A stretch of DNA of 64,000 nucleotides from Prorocentrum cordatum (taxonomy: Eukaryota > Sar > Dinophyceae > Prorocentrales > Prorocentraceae). Made by a program: the position numbers and the translations under genes. The stretch's first letter is position 1, and every line of letters begins with the position of its first letter. The stretch lies in NCBI GenBank assembly GCA_963575745.1, contig CAUYUJ010022073.1, positions 1-64,000 on the forward strand, in the 5' to 3' direction. Below the pieces are notes generated by a model. That model did no database searches. It was given only the letters and a program-made list of their open reading frames with translations, and had not been told where the DNA came from. This document shows, one piece after another, positions 31,301 to 38,910 of the stretch.

Positions 31301-33860
31301 TGCGGCCAGGCGCCGTGGCGGCCCCCCCCTCAGGGGCGGGGAGCGCCGCCATCGAAGCCCGCCGCTGCCTGGCGGCGCGCCTGGTGCGCGCGGCGCCCGT
31401 GCGCGAGGCGGAGTGCGGCGCGTGACCACCGCGGTTGGGCTGGTCCTCGACCGCTTCATCCCGCGGGCCCAGGCGGGCGCGGACCGCGCGCCCCTCACGA
31501 CGGCTGAAGCTGGACGCAGGGTCGTCGGCGGGCCTTGCCAAGGCGCGCGGGTCCTCAGCCTCCACCTCGGCCAAGGAGCGGCCAGTGGACGACGCGGGTG
31601 CGTCCCCAGCACGAGCGGCACGTTCTGCGATGGCGATGCCCGTCGAGACCTCAGCGTTGTGCAGGACGGCGCGCAAGGTTTTGCGCCAATCCCGACCCAG
31701 CTGGACGGGAGCAGTGCGCGGCAAGCCCGCGGCCTCTCGACTGGCGGCCTCGCGCACGCGTCGGAAGTAGGCGCGATCGGCCATCCCTTCCGCGAGCTCG
31801 GCACGAGCGACGGCACGCTCGCCTTCGCCGCGTGCAGGAGCCTGCACCGTGCGCCTGGTGGCGTCGGCACGCGCGGTGCGGAGTGCGTCGAGCTCCACGC
31901 GGCCGCGCGACACGGCGGAGACGAGGATGGCATCCGACTCAGCCGCCCGCGTCGCGAGGGCAGACGAAACCCCGCCCCTCGGGAGAGGCGCGCCCGAGGC
32001 GGGGAGGGCAGCCCGAGGGGCCAGCTCGGCGCTCGCAAGGGCGACCCGCGAGGAGACCGCCTCTTCGAGCGCCTGAAGGGCCATGGCCGACCCTGGAGCC
32101 AGCTTGCCCTTGCGGGCGCCCTTTCCTGCCGCCTTGGCCTGGGCGTAGGCGCGGGCGGCAGGACCGTCGCCGCCCGTGCTAGGAACATCGGGCGGCGCGG
32201 CGGCCTGCGAGACGGCCTGGAGCAACACTGACTTGGCGTCACAGAGCTGCTTCCACTTCAGCGCGCGGGCTGCTCGCTCGTCGGCGCCCAGGTGCGCGGG
32301 AGTCCTGTCTGGATGGTAGACTAGGGACTGGCGCCTGAAGGCGGCCTCAATTGTGCTGCGCGAGGCCCCGCCCACTACGCCAAGCAGTTGGCGAGAGGCG
32401 CTCACCCTGGCCGCTCGCTGGAAGATGCGGGGGGTAGCTGCTGAGGCCCCCTTTGGCGCTTCCCGCGAGCCGACGCGCGACGAGCCCACCCCGATAGCAG
32501 GCGGAGGGGCCGCCGCGGCCTTGGAGCGGAGGGCCAGTGGCGGAGCACGCTTGGCGGCCTGGGGAGCCGATCCTGCGCTGGCGGCGCCAGGGTCGGGGCC
32601 GGGCGAGCCGCCCTCCGCGGAGGCAGACGCTTTTGGCGTGGCGTCTGCCGTGGACGCGAGAGGCCGTTCGCTATCAGCGAAGAGCGCGTTGCGAGGCCCG
32701 CGACGCTCTCCGCTGGCGAGAGCAGCTTCACTGCTGCTCTCGGCGGCGCCCGAGGGGTCAGGTGCCTCCCCCTGGGCGCCGTCACTGGCGGCGTCGGCGG
32801 CCATCCCCGCGCCCTCCGAGGGGGGGGGGGCGGCCGCCCAGCGGTGGCTGAGCAGCCCCTCGGGGCCTCGAGCCACAAGCTGCGCAACAAATCGGCCCCA
32901 GAGACAAGTAGGGAATGACGAGCGGGAGTCGGCGTACGCAATGCAATCAAAGCGAGTAAATTCTCCTCTCTCTGCTTCTACTAACCAGGCGGGAGGGTCA
33001 CGGGACGGGGGCCTCACCGCACGGTTCCGCGTGGGGTCGTCGGCCCTGTGCACGTCCGTAGGCACGTACATGCCTCCCATATATAAACCTCCTCCTATCA
33101 CATAGGGCAAAGTGGTCGAAAGAACGTGAGATAGACCAGGAGAGCTACTGCGCCCGTGCGCGGTCGCGCCCAAAGCCACTTTTGAATCCAAGAGAACGGG
33201 GATACGAGAGTCAGGGAGGCGAATACAGCAATACTTGCACAAACTCTTATACACCGTTGTCTCAAGGATATTGATGTGACGGGGCATGCGAAACTCCCAT
33301 TTGTACGCGAGCCGAAAGCGCAGCGCCTCTGATAGCTCGGTGACCCAACGCGGCGCGACGGGGGGCTCAAAAGACGGGAGCCCCAGGTCGTGATGCAGTT
33401 GGGTGAGCTCAGGGCCCAAGGGCACGCCGCGGCTGAGTACGGCGAGGAGGCTCCGATTGTGCAGGATCGTGCGCCACCCCCCGTGCTCCGATCTGCGCCA
33501 CAGCTCGGCGGAGAGCTGCGGGCTGATAGGAGCGCGGACAACGCCCCCCCAGCCGAGAGACGCGTCCGTACCGAACACCTCGGGGCAAGGCTGCGCCCGA
33601 AGGTCGGTTATAGCCGTAAAGGCTAAAAAGGTGCAGGCCAAAAGCTCGTCGCGAACATAAGGAGGCAGGTCGTATTCAATGCCCTCCTCGGTCGCCAGAC
33701 GCGACAGGAAGTTGTAGACGTGCGTGAAGATGGCGAGCATCGGACGGCGATAGAGGAAGACCTGGACCCAGCAGCCCACAAGAGAGGCTAACAGGGAGCG
33801 TGTGGTGATGCCGAGGTAGATTTGGATCAGGGTCAGCCTGCACAAGGCCACCGTCCGCAC
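28308..33860 (-). CDS. YR element ORF3: RNase H - J-domain - RS-rich linker - tyrosine recombinase
   Basis: A single uninterrupted frame of 1850 codons from the GTG at 33860. The order is RT connection (1-90); RNase H (GTDASLGWGG Asp99, NILET Glu200, LLDSK Asp225, Asp274/275); Ala/Pro-rich linker; J-domain (about 487-551, with QLLGV, AFRRQSLVYHPD and an intact HPD at 516-518); an RS-rich, low-complexity linker (about 640-1190); a small folded region (about 1230-1420); and a tyrosine recombinase (FLRPGEL Arg1653, LRGSGATDFY Arg1758, RGRW 1778-1781, ERYLQ Tyr1790). The His of the HxxR motif is absent (Ala1755). The recombinase should integrate the circular DNA copy. A J-domain would recruit and stimulate Hsp70; its role in a retroelement is unknown. 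Confidence 0.85.
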   Translation of the reverse strand: MRTVALCRLTLIQIYLGITTRSLLASLVGCWVQVFLYRRPMLAIFTHVYNFLSRLATEEGIEYDLPPYVRDELLACTFLAFTAITDLRAQPCPEVFGTDASLGWGGVVRAPISPQLSAELWRRSEHGGWRTILHNRSLLAVLSRGVPLGPELTQLHHDLGLPSFEPPVAPRWVTELSEALRFRLAYKWEFRMPRHINILETTVYKSLCKYCCIRLPDSRIPVLLDSKVALGATAHGRSSSPGLSHVLSTTLPYVIGGGLYMGGMYVPTDVHRADDPTRNRAVRPPSRDPPAWLVEAERGEFTRFDCIAYADSRSSFPTCLWGRFVAQLVARGPEGLLSHRWAAAPPPSEGAGMAADAASDGAQGEAPDPSGAAESSSEAALASGERRGPRNALFADSERPLASTADATPKASASAEGGSPGPDPGAASAGSAPQAAKRAPPLALRSKAAAAPPPAIGVGSSRVGSREAPKGASAATPRIFQRAARVSASRQLLGVVGGASRSTIEAAFRRQSLVYHPDRTPAHLGADERAARALKWKQLCDAKSVLLQAVSQAAAPPDVPSTGGDGPAARAYAQAKAAGKGARKGKLAPGSAMALQALEEAVSSRVALASAELAPRAALPASGAPLPRGGVSSALATRAAESDAILVSAVSRGRVELDALRTARADATRRTVQAPARGEGERAVARAELAEGMADRAYFRRVREAASREAAGLPRTAPVQLGRDWRKTLRAVLHNAEVSTGIAIAERAARAGDAPASSTGRSLAEVEAEDPRALARPADDPASSFSRREGRAVRARLGPRDEAVEDQPNRGGHAPHSASRTGAARTRRAARQRRASMAALPAPEGGAATAPGRRARRTANARRWAGAARPSSAAGVGSPPRSRSPARSRTRSPNPYGTDRTSPSGGCSSPPVDGPISPEEPSEPPAGEASEGPHTPDGSPPASVRSRSRAEPACDEDSPTELEDVVLSALADSSMDLERVVAGLNPEVLRRLQAAFPRRSGASPPAAHASVRSRSRGRGTRVGSETPRPVPPPPPPPPHHSGGRAASRPRASAAGQGLSRAVARGSSRAPSRQATSPRRREVRSPRVAPKRRPSPATAQRPATSRHGASSGDAHAGSSRADSAAQAPQSSVGTRSSSDAVAAPQGGGRAAEERGSSSGPAPGRDSGHELHPSGSHSGDAGSAAAAAFAARRTASAAVEQPLPPGAATALAWRLNLGGEKVTVVRWGPAWQAAFQSAASWLRSFAPAGAAEPEGRDDLHCLLQALHAYKRLFQTGGAEPIDEASWLHPYVAAVEPEAIPAGADLQAMGAGAIRGIGLGSKIEHRRRAGKLACLFDLLYHVQDGHGAIPAALWGSHSPPSEILDAFAEVVPVPHHSGLTSSAARSELAESAAAARAEPRPPFDWATLEGGGALPAEIEAGARRAHRNMGGSFTSARAMLAEASGFETDGRDTLVPPFYASRSRRAATLISSPSPGRPALILWCVCGLCISLGAAAPTAGQGLSRAAPSAPARPPRTPFVRDSHLTSAYLDRRSRSIDAFELWLAEHTGVPPATLYRSGILLARFLATFGVWLHDAGFPHYILVHAILGIQSAHPHWKAFLTEAWDVAKQWKLAEPPKLRPPLPRALLRAMVGLCFAWDWPVMAALLLMGFTMFLRPGELLASRRCDLSLPCDRLEVEGDAFLSILVPKTRRTYPTQHARCSDRGTVKILNQVFGRLASTDPLAPFGASGFRTRWNHLLSALGVPLAKAGQGLNLTPACLRGSGATDFYIATEDVPRVFWRGRWRQASSAERYLQAAAASTVLAALPVPARARILFFATASDRLVASFLQVGPAAWPALLAAARRNLVTSQGP

Positions 33861-35830
33861 TAGGGAGCGCAGACGATGCCTATGCGCCCTTCCACCTCGG
33901 CGCCCACCACCACCTTGTGCGTTTCGCCGCGCGCGCGCTTGCCTGGATGCTGAATCAGGCCCACGCGCGGGTAGCCTGCATCGCAGGCGGCGAAGACCTC
34001 ACGATCACGACGACAGGGGTCGTCGGGGCGAGGAGCGGAGCCATGCCACGAGAGCTTCTGAAAACCTGTATGGTCATCAATATTCAGCATCTCGACAAAC
34101 GGTCCCCGCGGGAAGGGCGAGCGGTGGACAACCTGCTCGTGAGGCCGCAAGGCCCCGAAGCTGTGCAAGACGCCTTCATGTGCAGAGTTGGCAATCTCCA
34201 CCGCCATGTTGTCGCCCATCGCTAGAGCATTGAGGCAAGGCGCGACGTCCACACCTTCGAGCTCGGGGCGCCAGGCTCGAAAGGCCTTGAAGCGGGATGA
34301 TGGCAGACGAACGCGAAGGGCGTTACGCCTGGCGCGCGCGGGAGGAACGCGGAAAGTGTAGTAAAACTCCCGTAGGTCGTCGCAAGAAACTGCCAGCCAC
34401 TCCCCAGGCGCCAGACCCAAACGGCACAGCAGGAAACCCTGGCCAAGGCGCTGGGTGCTGGACGAGATTGAGGCACAGCGGCTGTTCACGACCGTTGGGT
34501 TCAGGATCAGCCTGTCGAAGTCGCTGTCCTTCGGTACCCTGAAAGCTCCGCAGGCTTCATCCCAGGCGAGGTCCGAAGCAGGAGTCAGGTACAGGGCGCC
34601 GCAGGCATCCCACTTCTGGAGTAGGGCCCACAGCTCGGCGCGGTCCATATGGACACGCGCCCCCTTTTGGCCAGCAGGCCACTCTGACGCCGGGAGCCGC
34701 ATCTCCTCAGGATTGATGAACGCTTCGCGGACTCGAGCGTCAGAGAGAAATGGAATGGGATCAAACTCTGGCGAATAATCCCACTTAATGCGAGACGCCC
34801 TGACTTTTAAATCGAAGGGCTCGACCTGGGTGGAGTCCCAAGCCGCCGCAGACGCCAGCGAACCAGGCACGGAAGGAGCGCTGGTCGGGCAGTGCCGCAT
34901 GGGGGCGGGCACGGAAGAAGAGGAGGTGAAGGAGGCCTCCAAAGCTGCAACATGGGTGGCCAGGCCATGGAGCGAGACCTCAGTAGAGTCGAACTTGGCG
35001 AAGGCTCGACCTAAGTCGCTCTTGCCGCCACGGGCAAGGCGAACTGCGATCCGACACAACCGTTCGATACGGGTGCGGACGCCCTCCTGGCAGGGCGAGA
35101 CCGTGGCGCGGACACGAGCCTCGGCGGGAGCGAGGCTAGGATGACCCAAAGTGAGCCAGTTCAACGCAATAACAGAATACTGCGCGAGCGTCCGCGCCGC
35201 GCGCCGCAATCTCCAGCGCTCCCTGCGCCTCGCCGACAAGCCGTCAGGCGGGGGACCAAGAGGTGGAGCAGGCGGGCACGGCCAAGGATCGCGGGGAGGC
35301 GGCCCCAAAAGGTACGGGTCGTCCCTGTCCATTGCACGCATTGATGAGCGGGAGAAAGATCCAAGAGAACATCGAGCACCCATCCCAACCTGGGACAGCG
35401 CTGCCGCCCAGTGGGTGATATCAATGTTCGCGCCTGGAAACAGGCGCAGCAAGGCAGACAAGTCAGCGACGAATGGCGCGACGTTGGCAAGAGCAGCAGG
35501 GGTGCTTGAAGGAGAACAAGCACCAGCAAGAACACCAACCTCAGGGGCTGCAGGCCCCATGGAGGGAGCGCTCGACTGAGGCAGGCGACGGCCAAAATGG
35601 CCGAATGGATCCGAGGAGCGGTTCGGAGCAGAGCGGGGGGCGTGGTGGCGGAACGTACTCCTCCCTGCGGGGCCGCAACAGCATCGCTGGAGGAGCGCAT
35701 TCCTACCCTCACGCCCTCGCTGCGCCCAAACACGCCTAGCAACCGTAGCAGCGTCGGTGCAGACTGTCTGCGGCGGCGTACCCCGGCCACGCGAAGGCCC
35801 CCCCTCCAAGAAGGCGGGCGCCAGGGGCAT
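33860..35830 (-). CDS. YR element ORF2, reverse transcriptase
   Basis: The ORF has 656 residues from ATG 35830, two bases after the ORF1 stop (TGAAGATG). The frame is open much further upstream, but that part only shadows ORF1. RT motifs are SCDDLREFYYTF (motif A, Asp484/485), LAMGDN (536-541, motif B) and NIDDHTG (motif C, Asp585/586), so the catalytic aspartates are present. The N-terminal 350 residues have no clear domain. The C-terminus (VVVGAEVEGRIG) is the usual RT connection region, and the homologous sequence continues in ORF3 in the -1 frame. RT and RNase H thus sit in separate frames, joined as TAGTG. Confidence 0.8.
   Translation of the reverse strand: MPLAPAFLEGGPSRGRGTPPQTVCTDAATVARRVWAQRGREGRNALLQRCCCGPAGRSTFRHHAPRSAPNRSSDPFGHFGRRLPQSSAPSMGPAAPEVGVLAGACSPSSTPAALANVAPFVADLSALLRLFPGANIDITHWAAALSQVGMGARCSLGSFSRSSMRAMDRDDPYLLGPPPRDPWPCPPAPPLGPPPDGLSARRRERWRLRRAARTLAQYSVIALNWLTLGHPSLAPAEARVRATVSPCQEGVRTRIERLCRIAVRLARGGKSDLGRAFAKFDSTEVSLHGLATHVAALEASFTSSSSVPAPMRHCPTSAPSVPGSLASAAAWDSTQVEPFDLKVRASRIKWDYSPEFDPIPFLSDARVREAFINPEEMRLPASEWPAGQKGARVHMDRAELWALLQKWDACGALYLTPASDLAWDEACGAFRVPKDSDFDRLILNPTVVNSRCASISSSTQRLGQGFLLCRLGLAPGEWLAVSCDDLREFYYTFRVPPARARRNALRVRLPSSRFKAFRAWRPELEGVDVAPCLNALAMGDNMAVEIANSAHEGVLHSFGALRPHEQVVHRSPFPRGPFVEMLNIDDHTGFQKLSWHGSAPRPDDPCRRDREVFAACDAGYPRVGLIQHPGKRARGETHKVVVGAEVEGRIGIVCAP
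35665..35713. repeat. Short direct repeat shared with 30428-30478
   Basis: CTGCGGGGCCGCAACAGCATCGCTGGAGGAGCGC (34 bp, broken here as CTGCGGGGCCGCAACAGC and ATCGCTGGAGGAGCGC) occurs at both sites in the same orientation. It codes in different frames in ORF2 and ORF3, so it is unlikely to be conserved for protein. A second internal pair lies at 29355-29392 and 30672-30710 (CCCGACTAAGCCC...). Confidence 0.7.
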
Positions 35831-35832
35831 CT

Positions 35833-37773
35833 TCAATCCTTCTTGGGCACCGCCTTCGGGGCCTTGGAAGCACCCTGAGACTTGAAGGGGGGCTTTGAAA
35901 CCTTGGGCTGCTTGGGCTGATGAGGTGGATGCTTGGGAAGCGCGACGGCGCGCTCGGCGTCGAGGCGCGCCCGAAATGCTTGCAGCTCCTTCATGTATTC
36001 GCCCTGCGCCGACAGCCAGCGAGGATCCACTAGGGGTGAAAACGGGGTCTGGGCCTCGCGCTCCGTGTGACGACTGGTCACGCGACACGGGGGAGGCTCC
36101 AGCCCCGTGAGGAACCAAGCGGCCTCGAGGTAGCCGCGGTCCCCCGCCAACTGGTCGATGAACATGCACTGGCAAGTCAGCAAGGTCTGGACCCTCTCGG
36201 GGTTGCCCTCCTCGCAGGCCCGCCACAGCTCGGCGCTGAGGAAGGCAAAATGCGTCAACAACTCGTGCGTCGACGGCTGAGCCCCGAGGGGGCTGTGCTC
36301 GCGAAAGTACTGATGCATGGCCATGGGGGTCACGGCGCTGACTTCCACGCCCAGAACGCGGGCCAAATTCTCCTTCATCAGTCCTCGCACGTCGGGGCCG
36401 TGCTGCATCAGCACTTGTTGCCACTCGCGCCTCCGAGCGATTCCCCCCATCTGAGCCGATGCGTGCGCGGGGTCGCCTGAGGTCGCGGGCGGAGATTGAG
36501 CTTGGTCGCTCAGGGCCCCCAGAAGCGGGTGGAAGGCTGGGCGATGGCCCCGCCCCTGCTGCAATGAAAGGGACTGGTGCAGGCACTGAAGCATGAGGCT
36601 GAAGTCCGTCGGATTGGCCGCAAGGGGCGGCTCTAACCCGTCGGCGCCGCCCGCCTCGGCAAAGCCGTCGACCGCAGCGGGATGGGCTAGCCCAGGCGGC
36701 GGCGGGGGGCCCATCGGTCCGAAAGCGGACGAAGGGGCCCGAGGGACAGCAAGAGAGCGCGCCTTCTCCCACGCCGAGACCAGCGCGGAGGTGGGTCCCT
36801 TGGGGCGCGCGGAGACCCGCTGTGGGGCCACGGGCGCGTGGGACAAGACGGCCTCGATCCCCGCAGGATCCAGCCCGAGGCGCGCCGCCTCGTCGCTGAA
36901 AAGCTGAGGCACCTCGGGCCGAGCGCTCCGGGCAGCCGGAGCGGGGCCCAGCGGCTCGGGTCCGCCGACCATCGTGGAGGCCGCGTGGGCTGCAAGCAAG
37001 GCGCGCATTTCGGCAGCTACCTCGGCGCGGGTCATGGGAGCCCCGTCGTCCAGAGACGCCGCAGGAGCACCAGGAGCAATCGGAGCAGGACCCGCGACCC
37101 GTGGCGGCGCGGCGGCGCCAGCGCGCTTGGCGGGCGGGCCGCGCGGCGCTCCAGCGACCGCGGGGGCTCGCGCACTTGGGGCCGTGCGGTCGGCTTCCCC
37201 GTCGGCCGCGAACCCCTCGGGCTCCTCCATCTCGTCGGCAGAGTGATAGGGGGTAGCCCGATCGGCCCCTGGGAGAGGCTCTTCCCCTGCGGTAGGCGGG
37301 GCGCCGTGCAAACGAGCGTAGCCCTCGCGAAGCACCCGAACCCCCGAAGGATGCGGCCAATAGACGCGGCTGCGCACCTCGGCGAAGGGAACGATGCCTG
37401 CGTCGTCGCCGACCTCTAGAGGGTACAGCGACTCGAGCTCGAGCTCGGCAACCTCGATATCTATAACGAGGACGGATGCGGTAGTGGCGAGCGGCCGTGA
37501 AGCGGCCCCCTGGAGCTGGACGTCCACTAGCTGGAAGGGGCCTATCATCCCAGCAAAGCCATCCGCCTCGGCAGCCTCGAGCTCCGCCGTAGAGCGAAAG
37601 GCACCAGGCAGGGCCAGCAGGATGCCCCCTTCTCGAGAGGCGAGGGGGATAGCCGCCCAGCTGGTGTCGCCGTCGTCTAGGCGCCATCGTGCGTAGTCGC
37701 GCGCCGTGGGCGCAGCGAAAGGGTAGAGCTCGGGCCAAAGGGGCCCTCCGCCAACTGGTGGCAGCTCCGCCAT
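35833..37773 (-). CDS. YR element ORF1, gag-like protein
   Basis: The ORF has 646 residues from ATG 37773. The first 160 residues form a mixed hydrophobic domain, followed by an Ala/Pro-rich linker. A helical region (ARRREWQQVLMQHGPD, HQYFREH, ELLTHFAFLSAELWRA) runs over about residues 440-580. A C-terminal aromatic domain (QCMFIDQLAGDRGYLEAAW) and a Lys/Pro-rich tail that could bind nucleic acid complete it. By position it is the nucleocapsid-like protein. No CCHC knuckle is visible. It ends with TGA 35835-35833; ORF2's ATG follows two bases later. Confidence 0.65.
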   Translation of the reverse strand: MAELPPVGGGPLWPELYPFAAPTARDYARWRLDDGDTSWAAIPLASREGGILLALPGAFRSTAELEAAEADGFAGMIGPFQLVDVQLQGAASRPLATTASVLVIDIEVAELELESLYPLEVGDDAGIVPFAEVRSRVYWPHPSGVRVLREGYARLHGAPPTAGEEPLPGADRATPYHSADEMEEPEGFAADGEADRTAPSARAPAVAGAPRGPPAKRAGAAAPPRVAGPAPIAPGAPAASLDDGAPMTRAEVAAEMRALLAAHAASTMVGGPEPLGPAPAARSARPEVPQLFSDEAARLGLDPAGIEAVLSHAPVAPQRVSARPKGPTSALVSAWEKARSLAVPRAPSSAFGPMGPPPPPGLAHPAAVDGFAEAGGADGLEPPLAANPTDFSLMLQCLHQSLSLQQGRGHRPAFHPLLGALSDQAQSPPATSGDPAHASAQMGGIARRREWQQVLMQHGPDVRGLMKENLARVLGVEVSAVTPMAMHQYFREHSPLGAQPSTHELLTHFAFLSAELWRACEEGNPERVQTLLTCQCMFIDQLAGDRGYLEAAWFLTGLEPPPCRVTSRHTEREAQTPFSPLVDPRWLSAQGEYMKELQAFRARLDAERAVALPKHPPHQPKQPKVSKPPFKSQGASKAPKAVPKKD

Positions 37774-38297
37774 CAATGGGCGCCGCCGTGGAAGCCGCCG
37801 CCCGCACGCTGGGCGTCTGCCCGCTCGAGCGCTTGAGGTCGAGGCGGAACCCCGTAGGCCAGCGCTCGCGCCGCACGGCGGTCCTGCTCAGGGGAAGCAG
37901 GAACCGCGCCGCGCGGCCAGGCGGAGGGCCAGAGCCTCCGCCACACGCACGGGCCCAGCAGCCCGAGGCAGCAGCCCGCGCAGGCGCTGCAGGCGGCCGT
38001 CACCCAGAGAAGGGCGGCGACCGTGCTGAGCAGCCAGGGAGAGACCCCGCCGCTCAGGTCCACCGCCAGCCCGAGGCAGACGGTGGGGCAGGCGGAACCC
38101 GCCGAAGGGAGGGGGCAGGTGGCCCCCTCACCCTCGGACGAGTCCGCCTGCTGGATGGACCAGGCAGGCGATGGAGGCCCCTGGTCCTGAAGCACAGAGA
38201 GGGGGGCAGCCACGAGCCGCTCGTAGAGCGCGGCCCGCAGCCCCCTGAAGAAGATCTCCCCAGCGCCCTGGAGAGCCGCTTGTGCGACCGCCTGCAT
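37773..38297 (-). CDS. YR element ORF0: short leader protein with a predicted membrane segment
   Basis: From ATG 38297 the frame encodes 174 residues. A strongly hydrophobic stretch rich in Leu, Ala and Cys is encoded at about 38048-37953 and could span a membrane or act as a signal anchor. The stop overlaps the ORF1 start as TGATG (TGA 37775-37773, ATG 37773-37771), a layout known from termination-reinitiation. The frame is also open upstream into the flank, and GC-rich sequence keeps many frames open, so whether this is translated is uncertain. Confidence 0.4.
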   Translation of the reverse strand: MQAVAQAALQGAGEIFFRGLRAALYERLVAAPLSVLQDQGPPSPAWSIQQADSSEGEGATCPLPSAGSACPTVCLGLAVDLSGGVSPWLLSTVAALLWVTAACSACAGCCLGLLGPCVWRRLWPSAWPRGAVPASPEQDRRAARALAYGVPPRPQALERADAQRAGGGFHGGAH

Positions 38298-38333
38298 AAG
38301 GCGCCCGCACGCGCGGCCGACGGGGGGGCACTT

Positions 38334-38391
38334 GGGCAGAGAAGCTGCGGAGACAGCAGGAGCTTGCTCACAGAGAATAGAAGAGGCATTC
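38334..38391 (-). repeat. Split direct repeat A1 (5' end of the YR element)
   Basis: The 58 bp are identical to 28085-28142 (A2). On the element strand it starts GAATGCCTCTTCTATT. The outermost GAAT (plus-strand ATTC, 38388-38391) is the proposed recombination core. Confidence 0.92.
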
Positions 38392-38910
38392 CACGTGCTA
38401 TTGCCCGCGTTGTTGCGTGCTTCCATCGGAGGGCGCTCGATACCTCTGTACCGAGCGAGGGCACGTTGCGGAACAGGAACTCGACGCATTGCTGACGGGT
38501 GTTCGCGATGGCGGACCCCTGCAAATAGAGCCCTGAAAAAGAGAGCCATACAAACATGAAGGCAAACCACGGCGTCGCCGCGGGCGGAGATGGTTGCCCC
38601 TGCCGTCAACGATCGCAGAAGCCTCATGCACCGCATGATCGGCAGTGGCGATGAGGCCCTGCGTGCTTGAACGGAGCGCGCGTCGCCCACTTCCATCGCG
38701 ACGCCTCTCGCGATAAATAAAAAGGAATTCAGAGAACAGCCCGGAGAGCGAGGGCGCGACACTTGTGGATGGAACGCAGGGCCCACGCGGATGTTGCCAT
38801 CGGCGCCAGAATTGGCTTCACCTCCCATCTGCATGCCATGCAGTTCTGTCTGGGGAGTGGCCACGATGGTCCGAAGTCGGTTGGGTTTGCTCCTATCGCC
38901 TGGAAGAGGG

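Larger units (their letters stand above)
27893..38391 (-). mobile_element. Complete YR (tyrosine recombinase) retroelement, Ngaro-like, with J-domain
   Basis: The order on the minus strand is A1 (38391-38334), leader ORF0 (38297-37773), ORF1 (37773-35833), RT ORF2 (35830-33860), RNase H / J-domain / recombinase ORF3 (33860-28308), B1 (28296-28139), A2 (28142-28085), and B2 (28050-27893). A1-B1-A2-B2 split direct repeats are the hallmark of Ngaro/PAT-type YR retroelements, which integrate as circles through a tyrosine recombinase and leave no target duplication. The repeat copies are identical, so the insertion is young. The 4-bp ATTC occurs at the outer end of A1, at the B1/A2 joint and at the outer end of B2. 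It lies inside minus-strand sequence and has no stops within any ORF. Confidence 0.9.

Noticed and set aside
30519-32231. 570-codon plus-strand ORF opposite ORF3
   Set aside because: Arg-rich antisense shadow of the GC-rich linker of ORF3; no domain.
35591-35601. GCCATTTTGGC core as a spliced-leader relict
   Set aside because: It lies inside ORF2 coding sequence of the YR element and the flanks do not match the leader.
33860-37876. 1338-codon frame taken as one protein
   Set aside because: Its upstream half (37876-35833) shadows ORF1; the RT ORF has its own ATG at 35830 right after the ORF1 stop.
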